Part shown: positions 51,697-59,662 of the stretch, piece by piece | How the letters are laid out: each line of letters opens with the position of its first letter | How positions within the stretch are numbered: the first letter of the stretch is position 1 | Origin: Halobacillus andaensis | GTDB taxonomy: Bacteria; Bacillota; Bacilli; Bacillales; Halobacillaceae | Direction of reading: 5' to 3' | DNA length: 64,000 bases | Assembly (NCBI RefSeq): GCF_014636475.1 | Contig: NZ_BMEL01000003.1 | Coordinates: 1 to 64,000, forward strand | Translations under genes and position numbers: made by a program | Notes under the pieces: model-generated | Told to the model about the DNA's origin: nothing | Seen by the model: only the letters and a program-made list of their open reading frames with translations | Database searches by the model: none

Positions 51697-53167
51697 ATTG
51701 TTTCGACTTCAATTCTTCTACTAATTCATCATATTTCGGGCTGTTCAGGAAGTTTTCCACTGAAATATGGTGAGCATTAGGCACTTTCTGAATCGCACGT
51801 TCCGTTAAATCCTTATGGGTAATAACAACGTCTACATCAGAAGGCAGATCATTAATTGCCATATTCGTTACATTAATATCGATCGATGCTTTCTTAAATT
51901 TATTTTTCAATAAAGAAGCTCCCATTGCACTTGAGCCCATTCCAGCATCACAAGCAAAGATGATCTTATCCACATTTTCACGAGTTAACGCCGGAACTTC
52001 ATCAGTGGATGGGTGTTCGCTCGCTTCAGTTTGATCAGCCTTTTCCTCACTGGACAAGCTGCCAGTTACACTGCTCTTCTTGCCCTTCATGCCTTCCATT
52101 TTTGCAGTAGCTTCCGTAAGATCTCCATCTTCCTCCTGCTTACTAAGTTTCAGAATAAATGAAGCAATGAGGAAGGAAACAACAGTTGCGATCACTACAC
52201 CTAAAATAACTCCTACATAATCAGTTCTAGGTGTTAATGCCATGTAAGCGAAGATACTTCCTGGAGAAGGTGTTGCGCTTAATCCGACTCCAAAAGCGGC
52301 AAATGTTGCCGTACCACTTACCCCTCCTCCGATAACGGCCAGCAGCAGTGCAGGCTTGGAAAGAATATATGGGAAGTAAATTTCATGAATCCCGCCAAAG
52401 AATTGGATAACAGCTGCGCCGGGAGCGGTTTGTTTAGAAACCCCTTTACCAAAAATCATAAAAGCAAGCAGCACACCAAATCCTGGTCCAGGGTTTGATT
52501 CCAGCATGAATAGGATGGACTTCCCAAGTTCAGACTGCTGGCTCGCCCCAATTGGATTTAAAATTCCGTGGTTAATCGCATTATTTAAGAAAAGCACTTT
52601 TGCCGGTTCTATAAAAATGTTGACTAATGGAAGAAGTCCGGCATCAACTAAAAATTCAACTCCAACCGCGAGTGCTCTCGTTATTCCTGATATGATTGGA
52701 CCCATCACATAGTAAGACAGGATCGTAAGAATCGTACCTAGAATTCCTGCTGAAAAATTATTAACAAGCATCTCAAATCCTTGACGGACCCGCCCTTCAA
52801 ACAGCTTATCGAGCTGTTTGATGGCATAACCACCAATTGGCCCCATCACCATAGCTCCTAAGAACATCGGAGCATCTTCAGAGAATACAATGACTCCCAT
52901 GGTTGAAATCGCACCGACTACCCCACCGCGAAGTCCGTAAATCAAACGACCGCCGGTAAATGCGATTAAAATGGGAAGTAAGTAATATAAGATCGGTTCA
53001 ACCATTTGCGCAAGATCAGCGTTTGGCAGCCACCCATCCGGGATAAACAAAGCTGTTATAATACCCCATGCTATAAAAGCCGCAATATTTGGCATAATCA
53101 TTCCACTTAGGAAACTTCCGAACTTTTGAACTTTCGCTCTAAAGCCTGATTTGTTTTGTTCAGACAC
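51695..53167 (-). CDS. mtlA: Mannitol PTS permease EIICB
   Basis: Takes up and phosphorylates mannitol. It has 490 residues from the GTG at 53167 (GAGGAG 8 bases upstream); the longer frame to 53269 has no ribosome site and crosses the operator. EIIC (about 1-335) has SGMIMPNIAAFIAWGIITALF and the conserved GGIHEIYFPYIL motif. A charged linker follows, then EIIB (about 395-490) with phospho-Cys in IIFACDAGMGSSAMG. EIIA is supplied separately by mtlF. It is the first gene of the operon, with an MtlR operator and a cre-like site upstream. Confidence 0.96.
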   Translation of the reverse strand: MSEQNKSGFRAKVQKFGSFLSGMIMPNIAAFIAWGIITALFIPDGWLPNADLAQMVEPILYYLLPILIAFTGGRLIYGLRGGVVGAISTMGVIVFSEDAPMFLGAMVMGPIGGYAIKQLDKLFEGRVRQGFEMLVNNFSAGILGTILTILSYYVMGPIISGITRALAVGVEFLVDAGLLPLVNIFIEPAKVLFLNNAINHGILNPIGASQQSELGKSILFMLESNPGPGFGVLLAFMIFGKGVSKQTAPGAAVIQFFGGIHEIYFPYILSKPALLLAVIGGGVSGTATFAAFGVGLSATPSPGSIFAYMALTPRTDYVGVILGVVIATVVSFLIASFILKLSKQEEDGDLTEATAKMEGMKGKKSSVTGSLSSEEKADQTEASEHPSTDEVPALTRENVDKIIFACDAGMGSSAMGASLLKNKFKKASIDINVTNMAINDLPSDVDVVITHKDLTERAIQKVPNAHHISVENFLNSPKYDELVEELKSKQ

Positions 53168-53217
53168 GTTAACCACTCCTCGTCTCGAATATTTTTTATT
53201 TTTCTTGTACTTTAATA

Positions 53218-53231
53218 GTAAAACGGTTACA
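53218..53231 (-). promoter_or_regulatory. Candidate cre site of the mtl operon
   Basis: Minus-strand TGTAACCGTTTTAC matches the CcpA consensus TGWAANCGNTNWCA except for its last two bases. It lies near the expected transcription start of mtlA. Confidence 0.45.
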
Positions 53232-53237
53232 TTGTTG

Positions 53238-53284
53238 CTATCAATACAATCTAAATGCATGTTTGGCAATCAGATTGTTGCCAA
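53238..53284 (-). promoter_or_regulatory. MtlR operator and promoter of mtlA
   Basis: TTGGCAA (53263-53269) and TTGCCAA (53278-53284) are inverted repeats with an 8-base spacer, the form of known MtlR boxes. On the minus strand the downstream arm supplies a -35-like TTGCCA. 17 bases on is TATTGA as a possible -10, so the activator would sit over the -35 box. Confidence 0.6.
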
Positions 53285-53651
53285 AATTTGATTTAAATGT
53301 GCTGAAAATGCGCTCCCCTCGCGATTCTTCCAAACCCTTTGATACATATGGGGTTTAGCCACTTTTCGAAATACACTTAATTTCCAAATCTCTTATAATC
53401 TTCTGAAATCTTAACTATACATAAGCATAGTAGAAGGAGTAGCCACTTAGTGTGTGCCACCCCTATTTATCACGGTTAAAGCCAATTTATGGGGAATAAG
53501 CCGATTTGATAATATTCGCATATCACCCTATTATAAAAACGTTAACAATTCCAGATTTATCCCAACCAGGGAATCTCCAATTGGGAATAATCCCTGCCAA
53601 GATGAGTCTGGTCAACTGTCGTTAAGTCACGAGATTTTTTAAAGGAGGCCA
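53285..53651. other. Intergenic region between mtlA and ectA
   Basis: I see no gene here. A TATAAT at 53394-53399 could be a -10 box for the ectoine operon, but no convincing -35 is at the right distance. No terminator hairpin was recognised. Confidence 0.4.
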
Positions 53652-53720
53652 ATGTCATTAAAATTAACGAAAATGAAACAGGTGATTACTCATGAATCCC
53701 AACACCGCAACAATCACTAA
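53652..53720 (+). CDS. Short leader ORF overlapping ectA
   Basis: An ATG at 53652 has a near-perfect ribosome site, AAAGGAGGCCA, better than that of ectA itself (AGGTGATTACTC). It encodes a 22-residue basic peptide beginning MSLKLTKMKQVITH and ends at 53720. It overlaps the ectA start by 29 bases in another frame. Ribosomes ending here would be placed to restart on ectA or would compete with it. Whether it is translated is unknown. Confidence 0.45.
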   Translation: MSLKLTKMKQVITHESQHRNNH

Positions 53721-54210
53721 AGCTGAAGATAAGTTATCCTTTGAAAAGCCTACAGTTGAAGATGGCTCTGCAATGTGGGAGCTTGTCGACAACTCAACCC
53801 TCGATCAAAATTCACCTTACAAATATATAATGATGTGTGAATTTTTCGCAGAAACATGCATCGTAGCCAAGCAAAATGATCAAGTTGTCGGTTTTGTGAC
53901 AGCTTTTATTCCGCCAGAAAAGGAAGACGTTTTGTTTATTTGGCAAGTTGGTACAGATGCTTCTCAGCGAGGGAAAGGAGTAGCCTCTCGACTCTTAAAT
54001 AGTCTGCTGGAACGAGATAGTTGCCAGGACGTTCGATACGTGGAAGCCACAGTTACTCCATCCAATAAAGCTTCCCAGGCGTTATTCAAACGCTTAGCTC
54101 GAGATCACGACACCAAATGTGATGTCTCTGAATGCTTTGCAGAGGAATTATTCCCTGGGGACGAACACGAGGAAGAACTAACGTACAGAATCGGACCATT
54201 TTCCAAATAG
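53692..54210 (+). CDS. ectA: L-2,4-diaminobutyrate N-gamma-acetyltransferase
   Basis: Second enzyme of ectoine synthesis, acetylating diaminobutyrate with acetyl-CoA. It is a 172-residue GNAT protein with the EctA marks LSFEKPTVEDGSAMWELV, DVLFIWQVGTDASQRGKGVASRLL (acetyl-CoA loop) and VEATVTPSNKASQALFKRLA. It is the first gene of ectA-ectB-ectC. It is preceded by an overlapping leader ORF. The operon indicates osmoadaptation by ectoine. Confidence 0.96.
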   Translation: MNPNTATITKAEDKLSFEKPTVEDGSAMWELVDNSTLDQNSPYKYIMMCEFFAETCIVAKQNDQVVGFVTAFIPPEKEDVLFIWQVGTDASQRGKGVASRLLNSLLERDSCQDVRYVEATVTPSNKASQALFKRLARDHDTKCDVSECFAEELFPGDEHEEELTYRIGPFSK

Positions 54211-54256
54211 AACCAAGAACTTTTCAATAGAATGATTCAAGGAGGATTTTTAGAAA

Positions 54257-55537
54257 ATGAAAAACGATCTAACCGTATTCGAACAACTAGAATCAGAGGT
54301 GCGCTCTTATTGCCGCAGCTTTCCTACAATCTTCACGAAAGCGCAAGGCCATAAAATGTGGGACGTTGATGGAAAAGAATATCTTGATTTCTTCAGTGGA
54401 GCTGGAGCCTTAAACTATGGGCACAACGATCCAAACATGAAGAAAAAGCTGATTGAATATATTACGGATGACGGAATCACACACAGTTTAGACATGGCTT
54501 CTACTGCAAAGAAAGATTTCTTAACTAAATTAAATGATGTAATTTTAAAACCACGAAACCTTGATTATAAAGTAATGTTCCCTGGACCTACGGGTACTAA
54601 TACGGTAGAAAGCGCGTTAAAGCTTGCCCGAAAAGTAACAGGACGCACTGAAGTTATTAGTTTCACGAATGGATTCCATGGCATGACGATTGGAGCCCTT
54701 TCTGTTACAGGAAACTCCTTCAAACGTAAAGGTGCAGGAATTCCATTGCATAACACAGTGACAATGCCATATGATAATTATATTGATCAAACTTCAGATT
54801 CTTTAGACTACCTTGAACGTTATCTGGAAGATGGCGGAAGTGGAGTAGAAATTCCGGCTGCTGTTATTCTAGAAACTGTCCAAGGAGAAGGCGGACTAAA
54901 CACAGCAAGCCCTGAATGGTTGAAGAAGCTTGACTCGATCTGTAAGCGTTGGGGAATCTTCCTCATCATTGATGATGTGCAGGCTGGTGTAGGACGTACA
55001 GGTACGTTCTTCAGTTTCGAACCTGCTGGCATTAAGCCGGATGTTGTCTGCCTGTCTAAGTCTATTGGCGGATACGGATTGCCATTTGCCATCACACTAA
55101 TTAAGCCTGAACATGACGCTTGGGCACCAGGTGAACACAATGGAACATTCCGCGGAAATAACATGGCATTCGTAACAGCTACAGAAGCTCTTAACTATTG
55201 GGATGACCCTAACTTTGAAAAGAGCATCCAAGAAAAAGCCGAAAAAATCACAGATTTCCTTGAAGGTCTAGTGAAAAAATACCCTGAAATGGACGGGTAC
55301 CGTAAAGGACGCGGCATCATGCAAGGGATCTCTTCAAACGTCGAAGGCTTCTCTGAAAAAGTAGCCGCGCTTGCTTTTGAACAAGGATTAATCATGGAAA
55401 CAGCTGGTGCAGATGATGAAGTATTTAAGCTATTCCCACCAATCAATATTGATGAGGATGCTCTGCAAAAGGGATTTGAAATTATTGAAGAAGCTGTTCG
55501 GTCAGTTGCTAAAGAAAACGATTTAGTTACTTCATAA
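54257..55537 (+). CDS. ectB: Diaminobutyrate-2-oxoglutarate aminotransferase
   Basis: First step of ectoine synthesis: aspartate semialdehyde plus glutamate to 2,4-diaminobutyrate. A 426-residue class III PLP aminotransferase with [17 protein letters not shown] at the N-terminus, [40 protein letters not shown] and the PLP lysine in [12 protein letters not shown] (about 267). AAGGAGGATTTTTAGAAA precedes the ATG. It lies 46 bases after ectA. Confidence 0.97.
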   Translation: MKNDLTVFEQLESEVRSYCRSFPTIFTKAQGHKMWDVDGKEYLDFFSGAGALNYGHNDPNMKKKLIEYITDDGITHSLDMASTAKKDFLTKLNDVILKPRNLDYKVMFPGPTGTNTVESALKLARKVTGRTEVISFTNGFHGMTIGALSVTGNSFKRKGAGIPLHNTVTMPYDNYIDQTSDSLDYLERYLEDGGSGVEIPAAVILETVQGEGGLNTASPEWLKKLDSICKRWGIFLIIDDVQAGVGRTGTFFSFEPAGIKPDVVCLSKSIGGYGLPFAITLIKPEHDAWAPGEHNGTFRGNNMAFVTATEALNYWDDPNFEKSIQEKAEKITDFLEGLVKKYPEMDGYRKGRGIMQGISSNVEGFSEKVAALAFEQGLIMETAGADDEVFKLFPPINIDEDALQKGFEIIEEAVRSVAKENDLVTS

Positions 55538-55580
55538 ATCAACCTAACAAATTATACAACAGGTATTGGAGGCTCATATA

Positions 55581-55970
55581 ATGAAAGTCGTTAAATTAGA
55601 AGATGTACTAGGAACAGAAAATGAAGTTAAAGGTGATAACTGGACATCCCGCCGCCTATTGCTAAAAAAAGACGGGATGGGTTATTCCGTGCATGACACG
55701 ACGATTAAAGCAGGTACTGAAACTCACATCTGGTATCAAAACCACCTTGAAGCTGTGTACTGCATCGAAGGTGATGGTGAAGTAGAAACAGTGAAAGACG
55801 GAAAAGTATGGCCGATCAAAGCGAACGAAATCTATGCATTAGATGAAAACGATGAGCACCTTCTTCGTGCGAATACTGATATGCGCATGGTATGTGTGTT
55901 CAATCCACCGATTACAGGTACAGAAACACACGATGAAAATGGCGTTTATCCGATCGTGGATGATGAATAA
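55581..55970 (+). CDS. ectC: L-ectoine synthase
   Basis: Cyclises N-gamma-acetyl-diaminobutyrate to ectoine. It is a cupin of 129 residues from the ATG at 55581; GGAGG lies 8 bases upstream, and a TTG overlapping that site is rejected. It begins [16 protein letters not shown] and carries [20 protein letters not shown]. The iron-site region [15 protein letters not shown] is followed by [13 protein letters not shown] and [17 protein letters not shown]. It is the last gene of the operon. No ectD hydroxylase follows, so hydroxyectoine is not made from this locus. Confidence 0.97.
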   Translation: MKVVKLEDVLGTENEVKGDNWTSRRLLLKKDGMGYSVHDTTIKAGTETHIWYQNHLEAVYCIEGDGEVETVKDGKVWPIKANEIYALDENDEHLLRANTDMRMVCVFNPPITGTETHDENGVYPIVDDE

Positions 55971-55978
55971 ATGATACA

Positions 55979-56014
55979 AAAGCCTCTCTACTGTGTTAGA
56001 GAGGCTTATTTTTG
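55979..56014 (+). terminator. Terminator of ectABC
   Basis: AAGCCTCTCTA (55980-55990) pairs perfectly with TAGAGAGGCTT (55997-56007), followed by ATTTTT. Confidence 0.88.
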
Positions 56015-56083
56015 TGAAAAACCTTACTGCATTTTAAAGGAAATGAATGGTCTGTGGTGAATTATGAAAATAAAGGAGTTGAT

Positions 56084-56509
56084 ATGATGTTTCAAATCCA
56101 TGGAGTATTTGTACCTGTAACTGACTTAGAACGTTCAAAAAAATGGTACGAAGAACATTTAGGATTGATTAAAGCAGATGAGTGGAGTAAAGGTGCAGGA
56201 TACGTTTTTCCTTCAGGGAGCATGACCATAGCTCTAATTAAAGTAGAAAACACAGAATTCACCACAGAATTTACGGTTGAAGGAAGTTACAAGAATGTGT
56301 ACTTTAATTTAAAAACTGACGATATAGAAGCAGCTCACCGAAAACTAAAAGCCAATCATGTAAAAACGACAGACATTGAAGATCTCGAGTTTATGAAGAA
56401 ATTTGATTTTAAAGATCCAGACGGTAATACGATTAGTGTAGTCAGTGAAGAACCATCGTCTCCCTTTCACAAAAACCAAATTAAAAAACTTCAGGAAGTG
56501 AAGTTTTAA
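56084..56509 (+). CDS. VOC family protein
   Basis: A 141-residue glyoxalase/bleomycin-resistance-fold protein. The first beta-alpha unit is HGVFVPVTDLERSKKWYEEHLGL, and the C-terminal DPDGNTISVVSEE closes the fold. The usual metal ligands are not all present. The start is the ATG at 56084 (or the adjacent one at 56087), with AAAGGAG upstream. It ends 3 bases before the stop codon of a converging holin-like toxin gene. Function unknown. Confidence 0.82.
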   Translation: MMFQIHGVFVPVTDLERSKKWYEEHLGLIKADEWSKGAGYVFPSGSMTIALIKVENTEFTTEFTVEGSYKNVYFNLKTDDIEAAHRKLKANHVKTTDIEDLEFMKKFDFKDPDGNTISVVSEEPSSPFHKNQIKKLQEVKF

Positions 56510-56512
56510 CTG

Positions 56513-56605
56513 TCACTCCTCATCACGATCATGGAATTTCAACAGGACAATCATTAACATGCTAAAATTAATCATCAACGACAACGCTTCAAACGTATCC
56601 ATCAT
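56513..56605 (-). CDS. Holin-like toxin peptide (type I TA-like), copy 1
   Basis: A 30-residue peptide: a short N-terminus MMDTFEALSLMI, one hydrophobic helix and a charged end KFHDRDEE. The FEALSLMI-F-M pattern is that of small membrane toxins of the TxpA/BsrG group, annotated as putative holin-like toxins. AAGGAGGGATTTCTA precedes the ATG. It ends against the VOC gene with no terminator between. An antisense RNA would be expected but cannot be seen by eye. Confidence 0.7.
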   Translation of the reverse strand: MMDTFEALSLMINFSMLMIVLLKFHDRDEE

Positions 56606-56670
56606 TAGAAATCCCTCCTTAGAGCTTAGCATTTCCTGCCCCAAGTTTGTCCTATACACACTCAAAAAGA

Positions 56671-56712
56671 AAAATGCGCGTCACCTGCATTATTGCAGAT
56701 GGCGCGCATTTT
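56671..56712 (-). terminator. Terminator of the YpzI-like gene
   Basis: AAAATGCGCG (56671-56680) pairs with CGCGCATTTT (56703-56712), with further internal CTGCA/TGCAG pairing. Confidence 0.82.
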
Positions 56713-56714
56713 AT

Positions 56715-56843
56715 TTATCGTCGTTTGCGTGCTTCCTCCGGTCCTTCCATCTTTGTAGCACCAGGATAACCCAAACTCTGATCTCGATCTGATTCTACTT
56801 TTTTAGACTTCTTCAATTTCTTCTCTTGACGATCTTTTCCCAT
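56715..56843 (-). CDS. Small basic YpzI-like protein
   Basis: A 42-residue, very hydrophilic protein, MGKDRQEKKLKKSKKVESD at the start and YPGATKMEGPEEARKRR at the end. The layout resembles B. subtilis YpzI as I remember it, but I cannot confirm the match. GGGAGGAAGAAGTCA precedes the ATG and a strong terminator follows, so it is a real monocistronic gene. Function unknown. Confidence 0.7.
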   Translation of the reverse strand: MGKDRQEKKLKKSKKVESDRDQSLGYPGATKMEGPEEARKRR

Positions 56844-56927
56844 TGACTTCTTCCTCCCTTCCTCCATATCAAACGTAGTATGATGAAAAACCACAAGTTT
56901 AATTCTTTTTTACTGTGTACCATTTCT

Positions 56928-57080
56928 GTGTACCAGGTACAAAAACAAGCTTAAAAATTGAATTTTTTAATGGTTTCTTTTCCTGTTTTCAAATTATTAA
57001 TCCGTATTTTATGGTTTTGAACTTCTAATGTTGGTACCAGGTACACAATTCAATCATCAGTGTACCTGGTACTCACAATT
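56928..57080. repeat. Cluster of GTACC-type palindromic repeats
   Basis: GTACCAGGTACA-type units occur at about 56929, 57033 and, inverted, 57060, with shorter GGTAC elements to 57100. GTACCAGGTACAC and GTGTACCTGGTAC form a 13-bp inverted repeat. The same core makes the long dyad at 7661-7727. The cluster fills the gap after the YpzI-like gene and touches the end of the Dph6-like gene. Confidence 0.75.
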
Positions 57081-57106
57081 TGGTACTCACAATTGGTACC
57101 AAATTT

Positions 57107-57772
57107 TTATTTATTCAAATCACAATGCACAAATCTTCCTTTGAATGTGCGGAAGATTTCACCTATTGTAAACTCCACTTTTTTATTAAAAATGGGGCCA
57201 TTATAGACAAAAGTATGAAATTCGCCGTTTTCTCCGCAAGGATCCACATTAGCGGGAAGCGAGCTTAGAAATTCCTTAGTAAATTTCCTTCCTACACATT
57301 CTTCAGGCAGCTTCTCTGTATCCACAGTCGTCACAACTGCCTCAAAACCTTTTTCCAAAAACTGATTTGCTACAGCCGCCGTATCTTTTTTCCATAATGG
57401 GTAAATCCCACACATCCCTGACCGCTGTAGAAGCCTATCGCGATACTCTTTAATATCTTCAAGATATAAGTCTGCATAAGCAATGGCATGTATCCCATTA
57501 CTTTTCAAATCCGTAAACTGTCGTGCCATTTCAAGTTCATACTTTTCATTACTGATCATAGAAGGAAGCTGTACTTCATATAAAGGGAAACCCAAAGCCT
57601 CTGCTTGAGTATAAATCAGCTGCCTTGTTACTTCATGAATCGGCAGACGTTCGCTTTCCAAAGAAGTGGAGGACAACAGCCCTCTTACTTTATATTCTTT
57701 ATTATTAATCAGCTGCTGCAGTGCAAAGGCGCTGTCTTTCCCGCCGCTCCATGAAACGATCAATTCTTTCAT
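57107..57772 (-). CDS. Dph6-like ATP pyrophosphatase (diphthine-ammonia ligase family)
   Basis: A 221-residue PP-loop enzyme. The N-terminal IVSWSGGKDSAFALQQL is the ATP-binding signature. GIHAIAYADLYLEDIKEYRDRL and CGIYPLWKKDT match the MJ0570/Dph6 family, as does the DPCGENGEFHTFVYNGPIF ending. Bacteria lack diphthamide, so the bacterial role is unknown; amide-forming ligation on another substrate is likely. The start is the ATG at 57772, with GGAGGGGGAGAG upstream. Confidence 0.85.
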   Translation of the reverse strand: MKELIVSWSGGKDSAFALQQLINNKEYKVRGLLSSTSLESERLPIHEVTRQLIYTQAEALGFPLYEVQLPSMISNEKYELEMARQFTDLKSNGIHAIAYADLYLEDIKEYRDRLLQRSGMCGIYPLWKKDTAAVANQFLEKGFEAVVTTVDTEKLPEECVGRKFTKEFLSSLPANVDPCGENGEFHTFVYNGPIFNKKVEFTIGEIFRTFKGRFVHCDLNK

Positions 57773-57804
57773 CTCTCCCCCTCCTTCAGCGTTATCATAG
57801 ATCT

Positions 57805-57912
57805 TCATTTGTCCAAAAACTGCGATTCTAAAAATCCACTAGCTTTTTCTTTCACAACCTCTTCTTTGCTTTTACTGGGGGTCATTTCTATAAAAAACTT
57901 ATCATTAATCAC
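57805..57912 (-). CDS. Possible 35-residue ORF
   Basis: A GTG-started frame encodes a Lys/Glu-rich peptide (MINDKFFIEMTPSKSKEEVV...) ending in a TGA just upstream of the Dph6-like gene. No strong ribosome site is present. It may be the tail of a lost gene. Confidence 0.25.
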   Translation of the reverse strand: MINDKFFIEMTPSKSKEEVVKEKASGFLESQFLDK

Positions 57913-58210
57913 CCTTCAAACCTGCTAAACATCGGACGCATTAAAACCCATTCGTTGTTTTCCTCATATATTCCTCCGATCACACCAAATATTAGTTGTT
58001 TAAAACTATTTCACCATACAGTGCCTTTTCAAAATAAGTTTTTTTATAATTATTTCCCTTCATGTTCTATACCGAAAACATGCGTCATATATTAATGTTG
58101 ACCAACCAAACCCGTTAGTTTAACGTCAGGATAAGTCAATGTATTTCAGATATAGGACTTCGTCTACTTGATATCATGTAGAAATTAGCATATAATTGTT
58201 ATGAAAATAA
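57913..58210. other. AT-rich intergenic region without a recognised gene
   Basis: I see no open frame with a ribosome site, no clear terminator and no repeat here. It could hold the antisense partner of the downstream toxin, but nothing shows that. Confidence 0.4.
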
Positions 58211-58240
58211 AAAAACCAAGGTGCCCCAACACCTTGGAAA
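58211..58240 (-). terminator. Terminator of holin-like toxin copy 2
   Basis: CCAAGGTG (58216-58223) pairs perfectly with CACCTTGG (58230-58237). On the minus strand a seven-T run follows. Confidence 0.85.
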
Positions 58241-58265
58241 AAGTTCAGAATGAGTAAATTCTTCT

Positions 58266-58343
58266 TTATTGTTTATTGTGTATTAGAACCGCTATCAGCA
58301 TCCCAAAGCTTAGCATTACGCTTATTGCTTCAAACGGAGTCAC
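58266..58343 (-). CDS. Holin-like toxin peptide (type I TA-like), copy 2
   Basis: A 25-residue peptide starting at a GTG at 58343, with GGGAGGTGATAGCTT upstream. The sequence MTPFEAISVMLSFGMLIAVL is one hydrophobic helix with a short HNKQ tail, the pattern of putative holin-like/TxpA-BsrG-type toxins. It shares FEA-S-M--F-ML with copy 1 located 1.7 kb away. It has its own strong terminator. Membrane toxicity is inferred from the family. Confidence 0.75.
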   Translation of the reverse strand: MTPFEAISVMLSFGMLIAVLIHNKQ

Positions 58344-58630
58344 AAGCTATCACCTCCCTCACAGAGGTTTAACTCATTCTGATACAGGTCCTGCGATTTG
58401 AGTATAACATATGTTCGTTATAGTATGTGTAATTATTTCCATTTTTCTGAAAATTGATAAAAAAGTATCGGTCATTAGGTACTAAATGCGTAAAATTCAC
58501 TGACGGGCAGCCGTCTTTTTTTGTGTTTTTCTTTAATTTTTCTCCAAATTCCTCCACATTTCTTCTTTTTGCTTTTTCTTCCCGATTAGCTCCATTAGTC
58601 TTGGACAAGACTACCTGGCTGCACGAAGAA

Positions 58631-58660
58631 ACTGCACCCCCCACGGAAAGTGCAGTCACT
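58631..58660 (-). terminator. Probable terminator of the BASS transporter gene
   Basis: ACTGCAC (58631-58637) and GTGCAGT (58650-58656) form a stem followed on the minus strand by TTCTTC. The rest of the 58344-58672 gap shows no credible gene. Confidence 0.5.
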
Positions 58661-58672
58661 TGCAGTCACTTT

Positions 58673-59662
58673 TTATTTATGCCCTGCTTTCTGAACTTGA
58701 GGTTTAATAGGGTTAACAGGTACGTCTTCTTTTAGATCGACGCGTTTCTTTGACCAAACGGTAGCTAATATAGGGCCGGATATATTATGCCAAACAGCTG
58801 CAATCACATTCGGTAGTGCAGCTAATGGTCCAAAGTGCGCTGTAGCAAGAGCTACGCCCAGTCCAGAATTTTGCATTCCCACCTCAATAGAGATCGCACG
58901 TCTTTTACTTTCATCGAGCCTCATAAGCATCGCGGTTACATATCCAAGAAGGAGCCCCATTAAATTATGCAGCATAACGGCTGAAAAAATGATCAAACCT
59001 GAGGTAGCGATGCTTTCTACGTTCGCCGCCACCACTGCTGACACAATGATAATGATCGCCAGTACGGATATGAGTGGAATCACGGTACTGCTCTTATTAA
59101 CCGCTTTAGGAAATACTCTTCTTATCAAAACCCCTAACGTAATAGGAATAATAATCACTTGAACAATAGACAAAAACATAGCCATTGGATCAACTGGCAG
59201 CCACTGTCCAGCTAAGGTCAGCAAAATAAGCGGGGTAGCAATTGGCGCCAGCAAAGTAGAGAGCGATGTCATAGCTATGGATAAAGCTAAGTTTCCGCGC
59301 GCTAAGTAAACCATGACATTTGATGCTGTTCCCCCAGGTACGGACCCCAATAAAACGAGACCTGCAGCCAGTTCATTTGGCAAACGCAAAGCAATAGCAA
59401 TAGCTAAAGCCACTAATGGCATAATTAGAAACTGAGCTAACACCCCGATGATGACGGGTAAAGGTTTACTGGCTACTAGTTTAAAGTCAACAGGCTTTAG
59501 CGTCAGCCCCATCCCAAACATGACAACACCAAGAAGAATGGTAATATAACTGTTTAAGAATAAAAAAGGATCTGGCATAAAATAAGCAATAATCGCAATT
59601 CCTATAACCCAAAAAGCAAAATACTTACCTGCCGTTTGACTGATCGCTTCTAATATTCTCAT
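58673..59662 (-). CDS. Bile acid:Na+ symporter family (BASS) transporter
   Basis: A 329-residue membrane protein with about nine to ten hydrophobic helices. Family motifs are FGMGLTLKPVDFK, LLGSVPGGTASNVMVYLARGN (the crossing-helix region) and ISIEVGMQNSGLGVALATAHFG. BASS proteins take up organic anions such as pyruvate, keto-acids or bile acids with Na+. The stop of the upstream oxidase overlaps its ATG, so the two form an operon. This suggests import of a 2-hydroxy or 2-keto acid, which is inference. Confidence 0.9.
   Translation of the reverse strand: MRILEAISQTAGKYFAFWVIGIAIIAYFMPDPFLFLNSYITILLGVVMFGMGLTLKPVDFKLVASKPLPVIIGVLAQFLIMPLVALAIAIALRLPNELAAGLVLLGSVPGGTASNVMVYLARGNLALSIAMTSLSTLLAPIATPLILLTLAGQWLPVDPMAMFLSIVQVIIIPITLGVLIRRVFPKAVNKSSTVIPLISVLAIIIIVSAVVAANVESIATSGLIIFSAVMLHNLMGLLLGYVTAMLMRLDESKRRAISIEVGMQNSGLGVALATAHFGPLAALPNVIAAVWHNISGPILATVWSKKRVDLKEDVPVNPIKPQVQKAGHK

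Noticed and set aside
58369-58659. 96-residue minus-strand frame between the toxin and BASS genes
   Set aside because: No ribosome site, no family resemblance, and it spans the likely BASS terminator.
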